Part shown: positions 16,371 to 23,518 of the stretch, piece after piece
How positions within the stretch are numbered: position 1 is the stretch's first letter
Layout: each line of letters opens with the position of its first letter
Source: Candidatus Krumholzibacteriia bacterium
GTDB taxonomy: Bacteria > Krumholzibacteriota > Krumholzibacteriia > LZORAL124-64-63
Length of the DNA stretch: 35,563 bases
Reading direction: 5' to 3'
Assembly: GCA_024763215.1 (NCBI GenBank)
Contig: JANTFX010000022.1
Span: 1 to 35,563 of the forward strand
Made by a program: the position numbers and the translations under genes
The notes under the pieces: model-generated
Databases searched by the model: none
The model's input: only the letters and a program-made list of their open reading frames with translations
What the model was told of the DNA's origin: nothing

Positions 16371-17461
16371 GACCGGTCCGCCAGCTCGCGCACCGCCGCC
16401 AGCACCTTCGCCGGAGCGAGGGTCTCCATGCAGAAATCGTCGCGGGTGCAGCGGGGCTGGAAGAAGCAGGTGCACCCCGAATCCGGAGCCAGGATCCGCC
16501 CGCGTCCGTACAGCTCGAACTCGTGGGGGTTGAAGATGTTGTTGAACAGCACCAGTTTCTTGCCCAGGCCCAGGGCGATGTGCATGGCCATGGTCACGGC
16601 CGTGACGACCACATCGCAGCGGTCCATCAGGCTGATGAAGGTGCGCAGATCGAAATGCCCCGGGTACAGGGCGCCGGTCCGGTCGGCCAGGCGCTGGTTG
16701 CGCTCGTCCTCGGCCGCCCCCCCCAGCAGCACCGGTACGAAACCCTCCCGCCGCAGATCGTGGACCAGGGTCTCCCAGTGGTGCTCGGGCCACAGGCGGC
16801 TGGTCCAGCGACCCCCGCAACCGGTGTTCAGCCCGACCAGCACGCCTTCTTCCGGCAGATCGAACCTCGCCGCGGGCTCGGGCACATCCAGGATGTACTC
16901 CTGGCCCTCGAATTCGTAGCCGCAGATGGCGAAGATCTCCTGGGGGTAGCTCAGGGTGCAGGCCTGGTTCACGTCGTCGAACAGACCGGTGTGGAACTTG
17001 GCCTCGGCGGCCGCGGCCTGCTGTGGGGTGACACCCTCGGTCACGGGCCGGCAGATCCCGTCGTCGGCCAGGGTGAAGCCCCAACGCCTGCCGGTGCGCA
17101 CCTGCGCGGCCAGGGCGCAGGCCTGCCGGTCCTTGTCCAGGTTGATCACCAGGTCGAAGGGGGTGTTCTGCAGCCACAGCAGGGTCTCGGTGTTCAGCGG
17201 CACGGCATCGTCCACCACCGCGGGCAGCAACGCCGGAAAATCGGTGACCCAGGTCAGAACATGATCGGGGTAGTCCCGTTTGAGCGGGTGCAGCAGAGGC
17301 GTGGTGCGGATCACGTCCCCGGCAGCCCCCAGCTTGATGATCAGGATACGCCCGGCGCGCGGCCGGAAATCGGGGCACCCCTCGCAGTGCACCCCGTCCC
17401 GCTTGTGCGGCCGGCAGGGCACATGCCCCCGGAAATGGAAACAATCACGGCGAATCTTCAC
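16367..17461 (-). CDS. Glycosyltransferase family 9 (heptosyltransferase-like) with N-terminal Cys motif
   Basis: A 364-residue GT9 protein related to LPS heptosyltransferases. The GT-B N-terminal core begins at RILIIKLGAAGDVIRTTPLL. The C-terminal half has GLNTGCGGRWTSRLWP, FVPVLLGGAAEDERN and the acceptor/donor region DVVVTAVTMAMHIALGLGKK. Before the core is a 30-residue Cys-rich extension with Cys7, Cys16, Cys26 and Cys29 and nearby His residues, plausibly binding zinc or an Fe-S cluster. A second Cys group (CTCFFQPRC...C) lies near the C-terminus. I chose the GTG at 17461, which has GGGAG eight bases upstream; a GTG at 17470 is also in frame. It is 27 bases after the TPR-like gene. A role in lipopolysaccharide or another surface glycan is likely. 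Confidence 0.88.
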   Translation of the reverse strand: MKIRRDCFHFRGHVPCRPHKRDGVHCEGCPDFRPRAGRILIIKLGAAGDVIRTTPLLHPLKRDYPDHVLTWVTDFPALLPAVVDDAVPLNTETLLWLQNTPFDLVINLDKDRQACALAAQVRTGRRWGFTLADDGICRPVTEGVTPQQAAAAEAKFHTGLFDDVNQACTLSYPQEIFAICGYEFEGQEYILDVPEPAARFDLPEEGVLVGLNTGCGGRWTSRLWPEHHWETLVHDLRREGFVPVLLGGAAEDERNQRLADRTGALYPGHFDLRTFISLMDRCDVVVTAVTMAMHIALGLGKKLVLFNNIFNPHEFELYGRGRILAPDSGCTCFFQPRCTRDDFCMETLAPAKVLAAVRELADRS

Positions 17462-17488
17462 GCTGGTCACTCCCGGCAGCCCCGACCG

Positions 17489-18577
17489 CTAATGGTCGGG
17501 GTGGCTCTCGATTTCCTTGAGGTATTCCCGGGCCTGCAATTCCAGACCTCCGGGCAGGCCCGACTGCAGGGCGATGGTGAACGCGCCGCGCGCCTGGTCC
17601 TGGTTGCCCATCTTCCTGTACAGCCGCCCCATGTGGAAGTAGATGACGGCCTCCTCGGCCTTGCTGCGCGCCAGTCCCAGAGCCGTGGTGAACGCGTCGA
17701 TGGCCTCGAAATCCCGGTCCTGGATATCCAGGGCCCGCCCGCGCAGCATGTGCAGCTGGCTCTTGGCCCGCAGCGGCAGGCCATCTTCCCGCAGGACCTG
17801 GTCGCACAGCTCGGCGGCCTGCTTGCCACTGCTCTTTTCCAGCAGGGTGTTGATCCTGTCCATGCGCGCCTGGATCGCGGGGCTCAAGGGCGCGCGCAGG
17901 GTCACCAGCTCGGACTGGAGATCCTCGGCCAGGGTGCGCATCTCCGGGGGCAGATCCCCCTTGAGGGCGTCGTCGACCAGGACCGCGGCCCGCGTGTAGT
18001 AGCGGCCTTCCCGCAGGAAGCTCGCCAGCAGGACCTTGGCCACCTCGTCATGGTCATCCTCGCGCAGGGCCTTGCCGCACTCGTCCTGGGCGTCCAGGCG
18101 CCGGCCGGCGGCGAACGCCTCCAGGGCCCGATTGACGTGGTAGCTGTACGCCGCATGGACCTGGTCGCGGGGCGGCCCCAGGAAATCCACGGTGAACGTG
18201 GCCTTGTCCCGGCGGTTGGTCAGCACCACGATCAGCTCCTCGCCCTTGCCCCAGGGCACCAGCACCTCGTGGCGGGATTCGTCGGTCTTGTAGTAGAGCA
18301 GCGACTCGCCCTTGACCCGCAGCACGCTCAGGTCGCAGTTGTGGTCCTGCCCGTCGACCACCAGCTTCCAGCTGCGGACCTGGATATCCTCGAAGGCCAC
18401 CCTGAACTGGAACGATTCCCCCGGCTCGAGGGTGAAGGTCTCGGTGTGCCAGGTCTCCCACTTGTACTGGGCACGGCCCGCCGCCGGCCACAGCAGCGCC
18501 CCCAGGAGCAACGGCAAGAGCAGCCGGGCACGGAATCTGCTGGGAAGCGGCCGGACGGACGATGTTTTTTTCGGCAT
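17489..18577 (-). CDS. Secreted TPR-like protein of unknown function
   Basis: A 362-residue exported protein. A basic N-terminus and the hydrophobic segment LLLPLLLGALLWPAAGRA form a signal peptide cleaved around residue 36. Residues about 37-135 are beta-rich (TFTLEPGESFQFRVAFEDIQVRSWKL, then ATFTVDFLGPP) and resemble a small sandwich domain. The rest is alpha-helical with TPR character, for example ALEAFAAGRRLDAQDECGKAL and EEAVIYFHMGRLYRKMGNQDQARGAF... read as helix pairs. Such proteins usually serve as scaffolds in the periplasm. It is the first gene of the minus-strand operon leading to the glycosyltransferases, and it is divergent from another exported protein at 18702. I cannot name a function. 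Confidence 0.8.
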   Translation of the reverse strand: MPKKTSSVRPLPSRFRARLLLPLLLGALLWPAAGRAQYKWETWHTETFTLEPGESFQFRVAFEDIQVRSWKLVVDGQDHNCDLSVLRVKGESLLYYKTDESRHEVLVPWGKGEELIVVLTNRRDKATFTVDFLGPPRDQVHAAYSYHVNRALEAFAAGRRLDAQDECGKALREDDHDEVAKVLLASFLREGRYYTRAAVLVDDALKGDLPPEMRTLAEDLQSELVTLRAPLSPAIQARMDRINTLLEKSSGKQAAELCDQVLREDGLPLRAKSQLHMLRGRALDIQDRDFEAIDAFTTALGLARSKAEEAVIYFHMGRLYRKMGNQDQARGAFTIALQSGLPGGLELQAREYLKEIESHPDH

Positions 18578-18606
18578 GCGAACCCGCCTTTGGTGGCAGG
18601 GAATGA

Positions 18607-18634
18607 TTGCACGGGAGCCAGGGTCCCCTATACT
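18607..18634 (+). promoter_or_regulatory. Sigma70-like promoter of the anchored beta-rich protein gene
   Basis: TTGCAC (18607-18612), a 16-base spacer and TATACT (18629-18634) lie upstream of the gene at 18702, giving a leader of about 60 bases. The -10 matches consensus at 5/6. Confidence 0.45.
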
Positions 18635-18642
18635 CGGTTGCG

Positions 18643-18671
18643 AATGTACCGGATGACGCAGGGTAACTCAA
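18643..18671 (-). promoter_or_regulatory. Possible promoter of the TPR-like/glycosyltransferase operon
   Basis: On the minus strand TTGAGT (18671-18666) and TACATT (18648-18643) are 17 bases apart, each 4/6 to consensus. The site lies just beyond the divergent plus-strand promoter, so the two would compete or be co-regulated. Confidence 0.35.
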
Positions 18672-18701
18672 GCGGGTAGCTCGCCGCCCCGAGGAGGAAA
18701 C

Positions 18702-19772
18702 ATGCACGGACGATGCCAGATCCCCAGGACCGGCGCCATGATCATGGCGCTGCTCACCGTGGCGGCCGTGGTGGTAATGAACGGATCGGCCCCCGCTGCC
18801 GCACAGACCAGGGAAGGATTCGCCCAGCCGGTGACGTTCAAGGTCTTCAACGCCACCACCAAGGGCCCCGGGGCGGTGGACCGGCTGACCATCGATTACC
18901 TCACCGCGCGCCCCAACAACATCATCGACACCAGGCCCTCCGGCTCGACCTTCACCATCCCGGCCGTGCCCTTGCGCGACGCGGGGCGGTACATCGTGAC
19001 CGCCTGGTGGCAGAATGTGCCCTACTGGTTCAGCTTCCAGGGCAAGCAGATGGCCGCCGACACCTTGACCCTCAACGTGTTCGGCACGACCGAGGACCTG
19101 CAGGGCGTGGCGGTCACGGGCATGAACCTCGTGGTCCAGCGCAAGGGCGAAACCCTCGAGCTGGAATACCTGCTGCAGATCGACAACACCACGTCCCCCC
19201 AGCAGACCGTCATGAGCACGGATCACACCCTGGTCATGAACGTGCCGCAGGGGCTGGCCGGCATCGACGCCACCTACCGCCGCGGGCCCGACCCCACCCC
19301 CATCCCCACCGACGCCGTGGGCGGCGGCCGGCTGGGCCTGGCCGTGCCGTTGACCTGGGGCAAGAACACCGTCCGCCTGACCGGCCGGGTGCCCTGGGTC
19401 GAGGGCATGAAATTGCCCGTGGGATTCAACATCCCGGTGAAGGCCTGGAGCCTGCTGGTCTCTCCGGACTGGATCGAGGTCCGGGCCATGGGTCTGGAAC
19501 CCGATCCCTCCGCCGACTTCCAAGGCTACGGCCGCTTCCGCGGCCCCGAGATCGAGGCCGGTCGGCAGATGGCCGTCATGCTTTCGGGCGGCGGCGGCCA
19601 GGGAGCGCCCGCGGCCCACGTGTTCGCCACGACGGCCGACTCGGGCGCCACCGGGCAGGGGGAACAGGAACCATCCGCACAGCAGGGCAAGGCCGGGTTC
19701 CCCCTGCGGCTGCTTTTGGTGCTGGCCCTCGTGGCCCTCATCCTGTTATTTGTGGCCAACCGCAGAAGATGA
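18702..19772 (+). CDS. Exported beta-rich protein with C-terminal membrane anchor
   Basis: A 356-residue protein with a signal peptide (MIMALLTVAAVVVMNGSAPAAAQ region, residues 13-35) and one C-terminal transmembrane helix (LRLLLVLALVALILLFVANRRR, read in two parts) ending in Arg-Arg-Arg, so the body faces the periplasm with a short cytoplasmic tail. Residues about 40-130 look like a carboxypeptidase-regulatory/Ig-like sandwich: VTFKVFNATT...FTIPAVPLRDAGRYIVTAWWQ. A second beta-rich domain spans about 140-300, followed by a flexible Gly/Ser/Gln linker. This layout resembles exported proteins often found near cytochrome or surface systems in related phyla, but I do not know a function. The ATG at 18702 follows AGGAGG with a five-base spacer. 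mqnD starts 50 bases downstream. Confidence 0.82.
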   Translation: MHGRCQIPRTGAMIMALLTVAAVVVMNGSAPAAAQTREGFAQPVTFKVFNATTKGPGAVDRLTIDYLTARPNNIIDTRPSGSTFTIPAVPLRDAGRYIVTAWWQNVPYWFSFQGKQMAADTLTLNVFGTTEDLQGVAVTGMNLVVQRKGETLELEYLLQIDNTTSPQQTVMSTDHTLVMNVPQGLAGIDATYRRGPDPTPIPTDAVGGGRLGLAVPLTWGKNTVRLTGRVPWVEGMKLPVGFNIPVKAWSLLVSPDWIEVRAMGLEPDPSADFQGYGRFRGPEIEAGRQMAVMLSGGGGQGAPAAHVFATTADSGATGQGEQEPSAQQGKAGFPLRLLLVLALVALILLFVANRRR

Positions 19773-19822
19773 TCCCGAGCTGATTACCGCGGCGCCGGCC
19801 GCGCTTCCACCTGGAGCAAGCC

Positions 19823-20671
19823 ATGTCCGAAAAGATCGAACTGACCCTGGGCCACAGCCCCGACCCCGACGACGCCTTCATGTTCTACGCCCTGGCCAGG
19901 GACAAGATCGATACCGGGCCCTACCATTTCACCCACGTCATGCAGGACATCCAGACCCTCAACGAGCGCGCGGTGAACGGGGAGCTGGACATCACGGCCA
20001 TCAGCATCCACGCCTACGCCTACGTGCTGGACAAGTACGCCCTGCTGCCGGCCGGGGCGAGCATGGGCTTCGGGTACGGCCCCATGGTGGTGGCCCCGCA
20101 GAAGATCGCCCCTGCCGACCTGAAGGGCATGACCATCGCCGTGCCGGGCCTGATGACCTCGGCCTACCTCGAACTGCGTCTGGCCATCGGGGATTTCACG
20201 CCGGTGGTGGTGCCCTTCGACGAGATCATCGACCGCGTGGTCAGCGGGGAGTTCCCCGCCGGGCTGATCATCCACGAGGGCCAGCTCACCTATCAGGATG
20301 CGGGCCTGGCCGAGTGCATCAACCTGGGCCGGTGGTGGTGGGAGGCGACCGGACACCGGGACTGGCCCCTGCCCCTGGGCGGCAACGCCATCGCGAAGAA
20401 ACACGGCGACAAGATGAAGGACATCTCCGATATCCTGACCGCCAGCATCCGCTACAGCCTGGAGAACCGCGCCGCGGCCCTGGACTACGCCCTGGACTGG
20501 GCCCGGAACATGGGCGTCGAGCTGGCCGACGAATTCGTGGGCATGTACGTCAACGACTGGACGTTGGACTACGGCGACCGCGGACGCGCCGCCATACGCG
20601 AGCTCCTGGACCGCGGCCACAAGGCCGGGCTGATCCCCCAGGTGAAGGAACTGGAATTCGTGGCGGGATGA
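19823..20671 (+). CDS. mqnD: 1,4-dihydroxy-6-naphthoate synthase-like protein (MqnD family)
   Basis: A 282-residue protein with the periplasmic-binding-protein fold of the MqnA/MqnD family but no signal peptide. MqnD converts cyclic dehypoxanthine futalosine to 1,4-dihydroxy-6-naphthoate in the futalosine route to menaquinone. The N-terminal LTLGHSPDPDDAFMFYALA corresponds to the SPCPNDTF motif of Thermus MqnD. The alignment continues with DIQTLNERAVNGELDITAIS, FGYGPMVVA, and AGLIIHEGQLTY, where His151 matches the catalytic His. WWWEATGHRDWPLPLG follows as expected. The changed SPDPDDAF motif marks a divergent branch, so a paralogous binding role is possible. GGAG lies seven bases before the ATG. 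Other mqn genes are not in the window. Confidence 0.78.
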   Translation: MSEKIELTLGHSPDPDDAFMFYALARDKIDTGPYHFTHVMQDIQTLNERAVNGELDITAISIHAYAYVLDKYALLPAGASMGFGYGPMVVAPQKIAPADLKGMTIAVPGLMTSAYLELRLAIGDFTPVVVPFDEIIDRVVSGEFPAGLIIHEGQLTYQDAGLAECINLGRWWWEATGHRDWPLPLGGNAIAKKHGDKMKDISDILTASIRYSLENRAAALDYALDWARNMGVELADEFVGMYVNDWTLDYGDRGRAAIRELLDRGHKAGLIPQVKELEFVAG

Positions 20672-20737
20672 CCCCGCCGGGCCACCCTCCAAGGGGCTTC
20701 GAGGTCTTAAAAGAGGATATTTTTTATCCAATTTTTA

Positions 20738-20767
20738 TTGACTGAGAATGCTGTTTTTTGTTATGAT
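20738..20767 (+). promoter_or_regulatory. Strong sigma70-like promoter with AT-rich upstream element
   Basis: TTGACT (20738-20743), an 18-base spacer and TATGAT (20762-20767) precede the propeller gene. Bases 20717-20737 are almost all A/T, resembling an UP element and standing out sharply in this GC-rich DNA. The leader would be about 48 bases, with GGAGGT eight bases before the ATG at 20822. Confidence 0.6.
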
Positions 20768-20821
20768 GGTGTCTGTCACTGGCATTCACGGGGGAAATTC
20801 CCATTCCGGAGGTCATCTTCC

Positions 20822-23440
20822 ATGAGCTTGCAAAAAGCCATGATTTTGTTTGTTGGCATACAGTTACTGACCTTGACCACGGCCTGGGCGGCGCCTGCGT
20901 CCCCTGATGCCGGTCGAGACCCGGCCCTCCCGGAGGCGGTCCAGGCCTCAGCGGTACCGGACAAGCTGACCGGGGACAGCCTGAACATGACCTGGCTGGG
21001 CGCCTGGGGAGGCGGGCCTTGCCGCGCCGTGGCCTGGGTGGGCGATGTGGCCTGCTACGCCAACGGCGGCTTCCTCGAAATCCTGGACGCCACGGACCCG
21101 GCGTCCCCCACGCGCACCGGCCGCGTCCTGGTTCCCGAACCCATCGCCGGGCTGGATCTGGTGGGCGACCTGGCCCTGGTCGCCGATGTCGAGAGCGGCC
21201 TGCGGATCATCGACATCAGCGATCTTGCCGCTCCGGTGGAAACCGGTTTTTTCATCACCGCCGATGAGGCCCGCGATGTTTCAACCGACGGCACCTACGC
21301 CTATGTCGCAATGAACGATGCCGGCCTGTCCATCATCGACATCACCGATCCTGCCCACCCCGTACAGGTCGGCACCCTTGATACCGCCGGCAACGCCCAG
21401 GGGGTCATGGTCACCGGCGACTACGTCCTGCTGGCCGACGGCACCGACGGTCTGCGCATCATCGATGTGAGCGACCGGACCGCCCCCTTCGAGACCGGCG
21501 CCCTCGACACCCCGGCCTTCGCCCTGCGGGTAGCCTACCAGTCCGGCTACGCGTACGTCGCCGACTACACGGGGGGCATGCGCATCATCGACGTCACCGA
21601 CCCGTCCGCTCCCGTGGAGGCCGGCTCCTTCGACACGCCCGGCATGGCGCGGCAGGTGGCCGTCAGCGGCGACGAGGCCTACGTGGCCGACAGCAACGGC
21701 GACCTGCTGATGGTCGATATCACCGACCCCGCGGCTCCTTTCGCCGAGGGGCGCTACATCGCCGACAGGTTCGCCTTCGACGTGGCGGTCAACGGTGATT
21801 ACGCCTTCTTCGCCGACTTTTCCGATGGGCTGAAGGTGCTGAACGTCGCCGACCCGACCAACCCGTTCCAGACCGCGTTCTTCGACGTCGGCAGCTGGGC
21901 CCAGGGGGTGGTCGTGCGCGCGGGCATCGCCTACCTGGCCGACGACTACGACGGCCTGCGGATCTTCGATGTCTCGGTTCCCTCGGCCCCGCAGCAGATC
22001 GGCTGGCTGATCACCCCCGGCTGGGGCACCGGCGTCAAGGTCCGGGGCGACTACGCCTACGTGGCCGACTACTCCTGGGGGCTGACCATCGTCGATATCA
22101 CCGACCCCACGAACCCCCGCATGACCGGGAACACCGATACCGCCGACCGCGCCTACGACCTGGCTCTGGTCGGCGACCTCGCCTACCTCGCCGACGGGAC
22201 CGACGGCATCAGGATCTTCAACGTCGCCGACCCCACCGACCCGGTGGAGGTCGGGGCTTTCGACACCCCGACGTACGCCTGGGACGTCTACGTGCAGGGG
22301 AATCTGCTGCTGGTCGCCGATGATGCCACAGGGTTGCGCATCGCCGACCTGGCCGACCCGGTTTCCCCGGTGGAGATCGGCTTCCTGGACACATCCGGCC
22401 GCACGCGCGGCCTGACCGTGAGGGAACCGTACGTCTTCCTGGCCGACGATGACGCCGGCCTGCTGATCGCCGACATCAGCGACCCCACCAACCCGCTCGC
22501 CGTCGCCTCGGCCCCCACGGTCGACCGGGCCCACGATGTGACCGTCGACCGCGGTTACGCCTACGTGACCGACTACCTGGGCGGATTGCGCATGTTCGAC
22601 GTGAGCGACCCGCTGGCCCCGTTCGAGGCGGGCTACTACGACCTGGGCTACCGGGCCCGCACCCCCGATTTCGACTCCGATTACGTGTACGTGGCCAACC
22701 AGGAAAACGGCCTGCAGATCCTGCGCAACGACCTGTTGCCCGGTGACGTCCAGGTGACCCTCGCCCCCGTGCCCGCTGGGGTGGTCATCCCCGCCGGCGG
22801 CGGCTCGTTCTCCTTCGACGCCTCCATCACCAACGGTTCCGCGCAGGACATCAGCCTGGATATCATCCTGGAGGCCATCCTGCCCGACGGGACGCCTTAC
22901 GAGGTCCAGTCCTGGTCCGGGGTCGACCTCGCGGCCGGCTCGGTCCTCACCCGCGACGCGGTGATCCAGGCCGTGCCCGCGTCGGCTCCGGCCGGCACCT
23001 ACATCTACCGCCTGCGGGTCAAGAACGCCGGCGCGGCCAACCTGACCTGGCAGGAGTTCACCTTCCGGAAGGACGGCGCGGCCGCCCCGGGCAGCAGGAA
23101 CAGCAGCTGGGATCTGCAGGGCTGGGATCCTGAATCCCGGACGGATGTGGCGACCGTGAACCTGGCCGCTCTGCACCCGGCCAGCCCCAACCCGTTCAAT
23201 CCGGCCACGACCATCTCCTTCTCGCTGCCGGCAATGGTCAGGGTCGATCTGGGAGTCTACGACATGCGGGGCCGTCTGGTGCGCAGCCTGGCCTCGGGGC
23301 AGACCTACGCCGCCGGCGACCACGCCGTGACCTGGCGCGGGGACGACGACAGCGGCGCCCGCGCGGCGGCCGGAGTGTATTTCGTGCGCCTGCGCGCCGG
23401 GGACACCCGGGCCGTGACCAGGATCACCATGGTGAAATAG
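20822..23440 (+). CDS. Exported 14-blade LVIVD-repeat propeller protein with C-terminal sorting domain
   Basis: An 872-residue secreted or surface protein. Residues 1-24 are a Sec signal peptide (FVGIQLLTLTTAWAA). Residues 74-636 hold fourteen LVIVD repeats, almost all exactly 42 residues long (typical unit GDYAYVADYSWGLTIVDI then TDPTNPRMTG), the last one cut to one or two strands. This length suits two seven-blade beta-propellers. A beta-sandwich at about 645-760 (ITNGSAQDISLDIILEAIL) follows. The C-terminal 95 residues are an Ig-like FlgD/T9SS type A-like sorting domain with HPASPNPFNPATTISFSL, VYDMRGRLVRSL and GVYFVRL. The ATG at 20822 has GGAGGT upstream; an earlier in-frame ATG at 20738 overlaps the promoter. 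Binding partner or ligand is unknown. Confidence 0.88.
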   Translation: MSLQKAMILFVGIQLLTLTTAWAAPASPDAGRDPALPEAVQASAVPDKLTGDSLNMTWLGAWGGGPCRAVAWVGDVACYANGGFLEILDATDPASPTRTGRVLVPEPIAGLDLVGDLALVADVESGLRIIDISDLAAPVETGFFITADEARDVSTDGTYAYVAMNDAGLSIIDITDPAHPVQVGTLDTAGNAQGVMVTGDYVLLADGTDGLRIIDVSDRTAPFETGALDTPAFALRVAYQSGYAYVADYTGGMRIIDVTDPSAPVEAGSFDTPGMARQVAVSGDEAYVADSNGDLLMVDITDPAAPFAEGRYIADRFAFDVAVNGDYAFFADFSDGLKVLNVADPTNPFQTAFFDVGSWAQGVVVRAGIAYLADDYDGLRIFDVSVPSAPQQIGWLITPGWGTGVKVRGDYAYVADYSWGLTIVDITDPTNPRMTGNTDTADRAYDLALVGDLAYLADGTDGIRIFNVADPTDPVEVGAFDTPTYAWDVYVQGNLLLVADDATGLRIADLADPVSPVEIGFLDTSGRTRGLTVREPYVFLADDDAGLLIADISDPTNPLAVASAPTVDRAHDVTVDRGYAYVTDYLGGLRMFDVSDPLAPFEAGYYDLGYRARTPDFDSDYVYVANQENGLQILRNDLLPGDVQVTLAPVPAGVVIPAGGGSFSFDASITNGSAQDISLDIILEAILPDGTPYEVQSWSGVDLAAGSVLTRDAVIQAVPASAPAGTYIYRLRVKNAGAANLTWQEFTFRKDGAAAPGSRNSSWDLQGWDPESRTDVATVNLAALHPASPNPFNPATTISFSLPAMVRVDLGVYDMRGRLVRSLASGQTYAAGDHAVTWRGDDDSGARAAAGVYFVRLRAGDTRAVTRITMVK
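21041..22729 (+). repeat. Coding tandem repeat, 126-base period, 14 units
   Basis: The propeller gene contains about 14 copies of a diverged 126-base unit (42 codons). Recurrent landmarks are a GCCTACGTGGCCGAC-like segment and an ATCGACATCACCGACCC-like segment in each unit. Copies differ at many sites, so this is old protein-repeat duplication rather than a satellite. Confidence 0.85.
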
Positions 23441-23471
23441 GACCGGCTGGCGGGGTCGTGAGATTCTTGAC

Positions 23472-23508
23472 GGCGGGGGCGCCGGTCCCGGATGGGCGCG
23501 CCCCCGCC
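23472..23508 (+). terminator. GC hairpin after the propeller gene
   Basis: An 11-base perfect stem (23472-23482 with 23498-23508) and a 15-base loop lie 31 bases after the stop, followed on the plus strand by TGGATGGATTTT. The T-run is short (four), so it is a moderate intrinsic terminator. It sits between two convergent genes and has no T-run for the minus strand. Confidence 0.6.
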
Positions 23509-23518
23509 TGGATGGATT

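Noticed and set aside
20715-20729. GGATA-TTTTT-TATCC, considered as a terminator for mqnD
   Set aside because: The stem is only five base pairs and mostly A-T; the stretch is better explained as an AT-rich element upstream of the promoter at 20738.
21041-22729. Regular 126-base repeats, considered as a CRISPR array or satellite
   Set aside because: The units are diverged, in frame and encode LVIVD blades; there are no identical short repeats with unique spacers.
21281-23323. Long minus-strand open frame opposite the 14-blade propeller (680 codons)
   Set aside because: Its periodicity simply mirrors the coding repeats on the plus strand, and it has no start signal or family match.
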